Assembly: GCA_018398805.1 (NCBI GenBank)
Contig: JAGFBZ010001901.1
Span: 1-64,000, forward strand
DNA length: 64,000 bases
Direction: 5' to 3'
Origin: Hirundichthys speculiger
Taxonomy: Eukaryota > Chordata > Actinopteri > Beloniformes > Exocoetidae
Shown here: positions 57,301 to 64,000 of the stretch, piece by piece
How the letters are laid out: the number at the start of each line of letters is the position of its first letter
Position numbering within the stretch: the stretch's first letter is position 1
Translations under genes and position numbers: made by a program
Notes under the pieces: model-generated
Database searches by the model: none
Seen by the model: only the letters and a program-made list of their open reading frames with translations
What the model was told of the DNA's origin: nothing

Positions 57301-59049
57301 CCTCCTCTGAAGCAGAGTATTTCTTCAGGTCAAAAACCTCCATATCTTTGTCTGATGACAGTAAGATGAAGACCAGAGCTGACCACTGAGCAGGAGACAG
57401 TTGATCTGTGGAGAGACTTCCTGAACTCAGGTACTGTTGGATCTCCTCCACCAGAGAACGATCATTCAGTTCATTCAGACAGTGGAACAGATTGATGCTT
57501 TTTTCTGGAGACAAATCTTCACTGATCTTCTTCTTTATATATTTGACTGTTTCCTGACTGGTCACTGAGCTGCTTCCTTGTGGTGTCAGCAGACCTTGTA
57601 GGAGAGTCTGATTGTTCTGTAGTGAAAGACCCAGGAGGAACCGGAGGAACAAGTCCAGGTGACCATTTGGACTCTCTAAGGCCTTGTCTACAGCAGTCTG
57701 GTAGAAATGTGTCTCTGCACCTTCCTTGTGTCTTGTTTCAGAAACCTGAGAAGTTGTTTGACCTTCCAGCAGGTTGACTCCAGAGTTGCAGAAGGTCAGA
57801 TGGACATGAAGAGCAGCCAGAAACTCCTGAACGCTCATATGGACAAAGCAGAACACCTTGTCTTGGTAGAGACCGCTCACCTCTTTGAAGATCTGAGTGA
57901 ACACTCCTGAGTACACTGAAGCTTCTCTGATATTGATGCCACACTCTGTCAGATCTTCCTCATAGAAGATCAGGTTTCCTTTCTCCAGCTGCTCAAAAGC
58001 CAGTTTTCCCAGAGACTCGATCATCTTCCTGCTCTCTGGACTCCAGTGTTGATCTGTCCCAGTTCCTCTATCATACTTGACCTTCTTCACTTTAGTCTGA
58101 ACCACCAGGAAGTGGATGTACATTTTAGTCAGGGTCTTGGGCAGATCTCCTCTCTCTCTAGTTTTCATCATATTCTCGAGAACTGTAGCAGTGATCCAGC
58201 AGAAGACTGGGATGTGACACATGATGTGGAGGCTTCGTGATGTCTTGATGTGGGAGATGATCCTGCAAGACTGCTGCTCATCTCTGAATCTCTTCCTGAA
58301 GTACTCCTCCTTCTGTCGGTTCGTGAACCCTCTGACTTCTGTCACCATGTCAACACACTCAGGAGGAATCTGATTGGCTGCTGCAGGTCGTGTAGTTATC
58401 CAAAGATGAGCTGAAGGAAACAGGTTCCCTCTGATGAGGTTCGTCAGCAGCACATCCAGTGAAGTGGACTCTGTGACATCAGTCAGGATCTCATTGTTCT
58501 GAAAGTCCAGAGGAAGTCGACACTCATCCAGACCATCAAAGATGAACACAACCTGGAACTTTTCAAACCTGCAGATTCTTTTGGTTTCAGCAAAGAACAG
58601 ATGAACAAGTTCCACCAGGCTGAATTTTCTCTCTTTCAGTACATTCAGCTCTCTGAAAGCAAATGGAAATATTAACTGGATGTCCTGGTTGGCTTTATCT
58701 TCAGCCCAGTCCAGAGTGAACTTCTGTGTTAAGACTGTTTTCCCAATGCCAGCAACTCCCTTCGTCATCACTGTTCTGATCGGTTCATCTCGTCCAAGTG
58801 GGAGTTTAAATATGTCTTCATGTTTAATTTTTGCTTCTGTTCTGTTTGCTTTCTTGTATATTTTTTGAAACTGTCTGACTTCATGTTCATCATTGACCTC
58901 TCCATTCCCTCCCTCTGTGATGTAGAGCTCTGTGTAGATTTCGTTGAGAAGGATCTGCATTCCTGCTTTAGCAATGCCCTCAAACACAAACTTGAACTTC
59001 TCCTTTTGCTTTGATTTGTGTTTTTGTTGACAAACTGCAGCAGAGGCAT
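50811..59049 (-). CDS. NLR gene C (NLRC3-like), intact from FISNA-NACHT to SPRY; 5' exons off window
   Basis: Exons: FISNA-NACHT 57255-59049, LRR 56003-56176, 55731-55904 and 55147-55320, linker 51459-51505, PRY-SPRY 50811-51364. All have canonical sites and consistent phases (1 in for NACHT; 2-2 for LRR; 2-1 linker), and none contains a stop. The N-terminal helical exon and start exon are not found up to 64000 and must lie further right. Best-preserved paralogue of the array; probably a functional cytosolic NLR sensor. About 970 residues are covered here. Confidence 0.8.
51459..51505 (-). CDS. gene C short linker exon
   Basis: 47 nt, [15 protein letters not shown], donor T|GTAAGT. The acceptor pyrimidine tract is a C-homopolymer of about 16 (51511-51526) immediately before TTCAG. 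Confidence 0.8.
51527..53299. mobile_element. gene C-specific insertion block in last-but-one intron
   Basis: Replaces about 550 bases present in gene A (22060-22610). Contains A/T runs, AATCATAATTCGAATCATG near 51805 and TCGATTCGAATCG near 53240 (possible decayed hAT ends), an RTE-like tail (52178-52435) and sequence beginning TTGGCCCAAATATAGGACGAC (52576), the look of a DNA-element end. No coding sequence recognised. Confidence 0.4.
52178..52435 (+). mobile_element. RTE/Expander-like LINE 3' tail
   Basis: CATCCATCCATTATCTAGACCCG..GGAGCCTATCCCAGCCGTC.. and CATGTCTTTGGACTGTGGGAGGAAGCCGGAGTACCCGGAGGAAACCC, the well-known teleost tail. Relative at 45161-45398. Confidence 0.65.
53380..54935 (+). 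mobile_element. L2-like LINE, decayed, in gene C intron
   Basis: Reads [20 protein letters not shown] (RT palm), [19 protein letters not shown] (Tyr-Thr-Asp-Asp catalytic box), [19 protein letters not shown] and [20 protein letters not shown], with frame breaks at about 53614, 53690 and 53935. A long 3' tail follows to about 54935. It interrupts intron sequence that is continuous in gene A (CTCCTCATTTTCACAAGTTC near 22690). Confidence 0.75.
55147..55320 (-). CDS. gene C LRR exon 3
   Basis: 174 nt; [40 protein letters not shown]; donor CTCAG|GTAGG. Near-identical to gene A 22901-23074. Confidence 0.85.
55731..55904 (-). CDS. gene C LRR exon 2
   Basis: 174 nt; [44 protein letters not shown] at the donor AG|GTCAGG. 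Confidence 0.85.
56003..56176 (-). CDS. gene C LRR exon 1
   Basis: 174 nt; [39 protein letters not shown]; donor AA|GTTAGT. Directly follows the NACHT exon frame (KKAL|LSGCN). Confidence 0.85.
56260..56560 (-). mobile_element. LINE endonuclease N-terminal fragment
   Basis: Minus strand resembles the start of the LINE at 59554-61140: a TWN-like start, [39 protein letters not shown], with frame breaks. Older than the gene duplication, as related pieces exist in gene A (24119-24535, 25430-25640). Confidence 0.5.
56690..56860 (+). mobile_element. LINE reverse transcriptase C-terminal remnant
   Basis: GTGGATCAGTGCATCATATGCAGT..CTGGTCTGCAGTGGTGAAAAGAGAGCTG matches 26108-26180 in gene A and reads [20 protein letters not shown]. 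Confidence 0.55.
57255..59049 (-). CDS. gene C FISNA-NACHT exon, intact
   Basis: 1795-nt exon, open throughout (598 codons). Acceptor TTTTATTTTATTTAG, donor [33 protein letters not shown] to about residue 80. Walker [13 protein letters not shown] (about residue 97), Walker [18 protein letters not shown], sensor [20 protein letters not shown], winged helix [22 protein letters not shown]2 to [20 protein letters not shown]. All nucleotide-binding motifs have their key residues (Lys and Thr of the P-loop, both acidic residues of Walker B), so ATP-dependent oligomerisation is plausible. The true exon begins upstream of any Met; there is no start codon here. Confidence 0.9.
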
Positions 59050-59177
59050 CTAAATAAAATAAAATAAAGAACTCTGTTTAGTTTTTTTTTTTTGTTGAAA
59101 GAGCACAAAATCAATTAATTCACCTAAAGAATCAGTATTAGAAGACACACTAGTTGTAACATTATGACTAGACACTA

Positions 59178-59553
59178 GGGCCCCAATCGTACACCTCCCA
59201 CTACCCACTACCCGCTATCCGCGAATTGCGAGTTTAGGAACCTCTGCTAACCGCTAATGCAATCTTCTCCTCCCTAAAACCACTACCCGTTATGCCAACG
59301 CCCTTACGCACATTGTAGATGTGGCAATGGGTGTGTCTTTTGCCATTTCTGCAAACTCTGTATCTTGCGATCGTGGGTTGCAGGTAGCGGGTGGTCAGAC
59401 CACCCACTATCCGCTACCTGCAACACACATGTCGGCGCGTAAAAGAGCTCGTCCAAATGTCACAAATGTGCGTCCACCTGGTCACATGTGAACGTGCACA
59501 AACGGCTCTACCTCTTGATTACGCATCACCGTATTCCTTGCATACGTATTCTC
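59178..59553. mobile_element. TIR element related to 2016-3864, cut by a LINE
   Basis: Begins GGGCCCCAATCGTACACCTCCC and repeats CCACTACCCACTACCCGCTA; contains a palindrome centred near 59399 (GCGGGTGGTCAGACCACCC). Its continuation TCGGCGCGTAAAAGAGC.. parallels 2340-2460. The right end is missing, replaced by LINE sequence. Confidence 0.55.
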
Positions 59554-61140
59554 TTGTGGTCAATGGATGTTCATTACCGGACGAAACTGACGAAACTGGC
59601 TACTGGGACATGGAACGTCATCTCTCTGGTGGGGAAGGAGCCTGAGCTTGTGCGTGAGGTTGAGAGGTACCGACTAGATATAGTCTGGCTCACCTCGACG
59701 CACAGCCTGGGCTCTTCTTCTTCTCGAGAGAGGCTAGACCTTATTCTACTCTGGAGTTGCCCAGGGTGAGAGGCGACGGGCTGGTGTGGGCTTGCTTATA
59801 GCCCCCCAGCTTAGAGCCTGTACGTTGGGGTTTTCCCCAGTGGATGAGAGGGTAGCTTCCCTGCGTCTTCGGGTTGGGGAACGGGCTCTGACTGTCATTT
59901 GCGCTTATGCGCCAAATGACAGTTCAGAGTACCCAGCCTTCTTGGGGTCCTTGGCGGGGTGCTGGAAAGCGCTCATAATGGGGACTCCTTTATTCTGCTG
60001 GGGGACTTCAACGCTCACATTGGCAATGACAGTGGTACCTGGAGGGGCATGATTGGGAGGAACGGCCTCTCTGATCTGAACCAGAGTGGTGTTTTGTTGT
60101 TGGACTTCTGTGCTCGTCACAGTTTGTCCATAACGAACACCATGTTCAAGCATAAGAGTGTCCATAAATGCCCATGGCATCAGGACACTCTTGGCCGTAG
60201 ATCAATGATTGACTTTATAGTCGTATCATCTGATCTTTGGCCATATGTTTTGGACACTTGGGTAAAGAGAGGAGCTGAGCTATCAACTGATCACTACCTG
60301 GTGGTGGGTTGGATCAAATGGCGGGGGAGAATGCCGGTCAGACCTGGTAGGCCCAAACGTGTAGTGAGGGTTTGCTGGGAATGTCTGGCAGAGGAACCTG
60401 TCAGAAAGATCTTCAACTCACACCTCCGACAGAGCTTCAATCACATCCCAGGGGAGGCGGGGGACATTGAGTCTGAATGGGCCATGTTCCATGCCTCCGT
60501 TGCTGAAGCGGCTGACCGGAGCTGTGGCCTTAAGGTCGTCGGTGCCTGTCGTGGCGGCAATACTCGAACTCGTTGGTGGTCACCTCGGGTGAGAGAGGCT
60601 GTCAGACTGAAGAAGGAGTCCTACCGGGCTTGGTTAGCTTGTGGGACTCTGGAATCGGCAGACAGGTATCGGCAGGCCAAGCGGGCGGCGGCTTTGGTGG
60701 TCTCCGAGGCGAAAACTCGGGTGTGGGAGGAGTTCGGTGAGGCCATGGAAAAAGACTTTCGATCGGCTCCACGGAGATTCTGGCAAACCGTCAGACGGCT
60801 CAGGCGGTAAAACCAGTGCTTCACCAACACTGTGTATAGTGGGGGTGGGGTGCTGCTGACCTCGACTGGAGATGTCGTTCGGCGGTGGAAGGAATACTTA
60901 GAGGACCTTCTCAATCCTACCAACATGTCCATGGAGGATGCTGAGCCTGTGGACTTAGAGGTAGACTCTTCCATTACCGGAGCTGATGTCACTGAGGTAG
61001 TTAAGAGGCTGCATAGTCCACAGCTCCGGGGGTGGACGATATCCGCCCTGATTTCCTGAAGGCTCTGGATGTTGTAGGACTGTCTTGGTTGACACGTCTC
61101 TGCAACATCGCATGGAAACCGGGGGCAGTACCTCTGGAGT
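59554..61140 (+). mobile_element. non-LTR LINE, endonuclease part, truncated before RT
   Basis: Plus-strand pieces in three frames: TGTWNVISLVGKEPELVREV (59600s), VGLLIAPQLRACTLGFSPVD (59786 on), then a long frame 59959-60810 with LLGDFNAHIGNDSGTW (Asp and Asn catalytic box), GRRSMIDFIVVSSDLWPYV and ELSTDHYLVV (the closing Asp-His of an APE-type endonuclease), then RTRWWSPRVREAVRLKKESY. It continues to 61140 (SGGGVLLTSTGDVVRRWKEY, WLTRLCNIAW) and stops where the RT domain should start. Probable RTE/L2-group element; the clade is uncertain. Confidence 0.8.
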
Positions 61141-62039
61141 AGTCACTGCTTGTCATTCGACATCGCATGCAAAATCCGTGATGGACTGAAATAGTGCATG
61201 AGACATGACAGTATATTTATCTCGGAAACCTGTCAGTCAAAATTGCATTCAGCTTTTCCACCAATCACCATGCGGACTGATCAGCGTCCAGGCCAGTCAA
61301 GGCCAACCCACAGCTCCATTCACTCCCAGAGATGCCGAGAGTCCGGGGGGCGGGACAACATTGGCATTTAAGCCAATGCCCATTGAGTTTTGCAGCAATG
61401 AAAAAAAATGTTCCATACAGTCCCAGAGACTCTCAGCTTCTATGGGCAAATGCATTGACCAGAAAGCATTATGGGAATGTACGGACAAGTTAACTACTTT
61501 ACTGGTGAAGAAGTAGCTGATTCTATATCAACTTGTCTTCATGTTTAAAGTGTTATAACACATTTATAGTAACTTAAATGTTAACACAACTGCACATATT
61601 AGGTCATTTATTTTCTTGACATTATAGTGCAGGGAGGCAGGGGAAGCTACAGTCTCAGAGGAATCCCCTCTGAACCATATTGAATGAAAACTCCACAAAA
61701 CAAACACCCATTTCATAGTTGGCTACATAAACCAGGACAAGGAGGTTTTTCCAAGTTCCCATTTCCAAATGAGTAGAAGTGGAAATGTCAAGGAAGGAAA
61801 AACTGATATGAAGAATTTCAAATATCTTTTTTTTTTCTTTTATTGTCATAAAATAAAATAAAATACACCAATAGGAAAATAACTGGAGGATCTGGAACAC
61901 CGTATTGTGCTTTTCCCTGAGACACTGCTGCAGGTGCACTTTCAGGGGCTGTCTACATGGATTTCAGACAAAAGATTTAGATTTAGTTGTGGATCCTCTG
62001 ATTTAATCATATTTGTTTAAATGTAAAGGTGAACGAGGG
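61141..62039. other. sequence without recognised features
   Basis: Unique-looking AT-balanced sequence between two LINE pieces; probably intron or upstream region of gene C. The short frames here have no family signature. No N-terminal NLR exon was found. Confidence 0.4.
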
Positions 62040-62861
62040 GGATATGCTGTGTGTTAAAGAATTAGGGTGGAAATTCAGTAAGGATAGAAATATTGGAGTG
62101 AATGCAAGTTGGTTGTGATTTGGAAGAGAAAGAGAATTTCTGGATTGAGGTACATGAAGTGATGGACAGTATGTCCAGGGGTGAGAGGATGACAGTTGGA
62201 GAAGACTTTAATGGTCATGTTGGTGACGGGAGCAGGGGAAAGAGGAAGAGAGTATGGTGTCTAGGTCAATAAGATGAAAGAACAGATGGTGGAGATAGTG
62301 GAAGGGTGGAAAGGGCTGTGGTGAAAATGTATTTCAAGAGGAGGGAGGAACACAGGTTGACATCAGAGTGTTGGTAGGAACACACACAGTTCCTTTGCAG
62401 AAAATACAATCTGAAAGAGATTAGAGACTGCGAGGTGGTGACAGAGGAGAGCCTAGCCAGACAGCATCAGATGCTAGCCTGCAGCATGACTCTGGTAGTT
62501 CAAAAGAGGAAAAGCAGGAAAGGGGAGCAGAAGATAAAGTGGTGGCAGCTGAAGAAGGAAGGCTCTTGTGTGAACTTCAGGGAGGAGCTCTGCGTGGTAG
62601 TGAAGGACCGGCAGATGACTGAGTGACAACTACAACAAATGTTATAAGGGAGACGAGAATGTGACAGGTGAGTCATCCTGACAGAGGAAGGAAAATATGG
62701 AGATTTGGTGGTAGAATGAGGCGTTCAGGAAAGTATTAGTCGGAAAAGGTTAGCAAAGACGAAGAGGGACGGCAGATGAAGAAAGAAGGCAGGAGTACAA
62801 AGAGAAGCGACATACAGTGAAAAGTGAGGTGGCAAATGCTAAATAGGAGACTTATGATTAC
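62040..62861 (+). mobile_element. RTE-like LINE fragment
   Basis: Reads GEDFNGHVGDGSRGKRKRVW (endonuclease box), MYFKRREEHRLTSECW, YNLKEIRDCEVVTEESLARQ, KIKWWQLKKEGSCVNFREEL with stops between. Different family from 59554-61140. It continues after the MITE at 63829-64000 (NKLKREMEKFL-like end). Confidence 0.6.
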
Positions 62862-63153
62862 AGTGGTACCTCTATTTACGAAATGAATTGGTTCTGGACG
62901 TAGTTTCGTAACCTGAAAATTTCATAAGTAGAGACGTGTTTTCCATGTAAATGCTCTAATCCGTTTCAAGCCTCCCAAAATTCGGACATAAATTTTTTTA
63001 TAAATCATACAATTGCATCAAAACATGTAACAAATACACGTTACCATTAGATGGGAGTTGCAAGTAGCAGCGCGTACTGTATTTTTGCCTGTCGTATCCT
63101 GAAATTTCTTTCGTAACAATAGGAAATATTTTTCCCTTGAGACGTGTCGTAAC

Positions 63154-63774
63154 TAAGGATGCACATTTTGGATTTTTTTTAATGACCGTTAACCTACGCC
63201 CTTTAACGATTAATAACCGTTAACCGACAAGTCCGGGAGGGTTGGCTGCCACGATGTTGCACGCATTGTTGTGGACGCCTGCGGACACTTCCCCATGTAT
63301 ACTCTCACGGCAATGTGTCGCCGTCAGCTCGTCGCAGAGATGCCGCCGTCACTTTTGATTTATACTAGCGCAGTCTCCGCTATGTTATCCCATGCCACAA
63401 CGCAAGAGCGACAATCACGAACTACCTAAACTTACTGAACTTATCTCTTGCGTTTTTTCACTTCCTCACTGTCTCGGCCGTATCCAGACCCACATTCATC
63501 GCAATCTCCCTCCATGAATTACTAGAATATGTGCTGTCTTTGTAGTGTGGAGAACGAGAATTGTACAGATGTGGGTACTTCCTCATTTTTTCGATGACGC
63601 ACTCTTTTCTACGCGGATGTAGAATTGACCAATCGGAGGCCTGTTGCACCTGTCGACATGCCCCCATGAGTTGATTGAATTACGTAGCTTAAAAACAAAA
63701 TTGACCGTTAGTATTAATCGGTTAGAGTTACTGTTATCGGTTAACGGTTAAACGATTAATCATGTGCATCCCTA
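63154..63774. mobile_element. hAT element with perfect 8-bp duplication
   Basis: TAAGGATGCACATTTTGGA..ATCATGTGCATCCCTA, 621 bp, flanked by GTCGTAAC at 63146-63153 and 63775-63782. Contains GACCGTTAACC-type words at both ends. Confidence 0.85.
63458..63667 (-). pseudogene. MADF-domain fragment inside the hAT
   Basis: The minus-strand frame encodes about 69 residues; MRKYPHLYNSRSPHYKDSTY and SNSWREIAMNVGLD match the first half of a MADF (Myb/SANT-like) DNA-binding domain (conserved Leu-Tyr, Asp/His-Tyr-Lys-Asp and Trp-.-.-Ile-Ala). It ends before the second conserved Trp. MADF proteins often accompany PIF/Harbinger transposases; here one sits between hAT ends. Confidence 0.5.
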
Positions 63775-63828
63775 GTCGTAACCTGAAAATTTCCTATGTA
63801 GAGACGTTCGTAAGTAGAGGTACCACTG

Positions 63829-64000
63829 TAGTTGTTTGAGAGGTTGAGCAATAAGACAGGAGAATATTTGAACTAATTTAAGAATATATATATATATTCT
63901 CATACATATTTGAGAATATTTGACTACTGAGAGACTGAAATGGGAGAATTGTGCAACAAATTAAAGAGGGAGATGGAAAAGTTCTTACAGACGATGACAG
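63829..64000 (+). mobile_element. RTE-like LINE fragment, continued
   Basis: Resumes the LINE broken at 62861; contains a short (AT)n at about 63885-63896 and runs past the window end. Confidence 0.4.

Larger units (their letters stand above)
62862..63828. mobile_element. mariner-type MITE with nested hAT
   Basis: Ends CAGTGGTACCTCTATTTACGAA and TTCGTAAGTAGAGGTACCACTG flanked by TA. The interior is interrupted by a hAT at 63154-63774. Confidence 0.8.

Overview
The window looks like a teleost fish nuclear genome. It carries fish-specific NLR genes (FISNA-NACHT, leucine-rich repeats, PRY-SPRY/B30.2; 'NLRC3-like') split into exons with GT-AG introns, in a background of Rex1-, L2-, CR1- and RTE-like LINEs, Tc1/mariner, hAT, Harbinger-like elements and long (AT)n runs typical of fish. 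The species cannot be named from the sequence.

All convincing host genes are on the minus strand and form a head-to-tail array of three paralogues. Gene C (59049 down to 50811) has its FISNA-NACHT, three LRR, linker and PRY-SPRY exons; its 5' exons lie beyond the right edge. Gene A (41668 down to 21367) is contained end to end: start exon, six small peptide-repeat exons, two N-terminal exons, FISNA-NACHT exon, three LRR exons, linker and PRY-SPRY. Gene B (14925 down to 5067) shows only its 5' half; its NACHT and later exons lie beyond the left edge. The intergenic blocks 15-21.3 kb and 41.7-50.8 kb are also copies of each other, so gene plus spacer was duplicated as a unit.

Gene C reads open in every exon seen. 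Gene A has a one-base loss in an A-run in the NACHT exon, which cuts off the LRR and SPRY part, and an Asp-to-Asn change in Walker B. It also has a +2 and a -2 indel in two N-terminal exons that cancel each other. Gene B is open as far as visible.

The most unusual structure is the amplification of small symmetric (phase 2-2) exons coding an acidic '..SCVS.KSDQSKD..' peptide. Gene B has an approximately 390-bp exon unit. In gene A a non-autonomous hAT element landed in such an intron, and exon plus hAT was then re-amplified as an approximately 1.87-kb tandem unit (36.2-41.3 kb), all hAT copies keeping the same 8-bp target duplication.

The rest is transposon mosaic. At 1-4923 there is an LTR retrovirus-like element in plus orientation inside a gene B intron (its left end lies outside). 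At 6-13.6 kb a minus-strand CR1/jockey-like LINE is split by a Tc1, a large hAT carrying further elements, and an IS3EU-like element with a 6-bp target duplication whose empty site is preserved in gene A. A 1.1-kb foldback element lies at 42.98-44.09 kb, and LINE and MITE sequence fills 59.2-64 kb. No tRNA or rRNA genes and no CRISPR arrays were seen.
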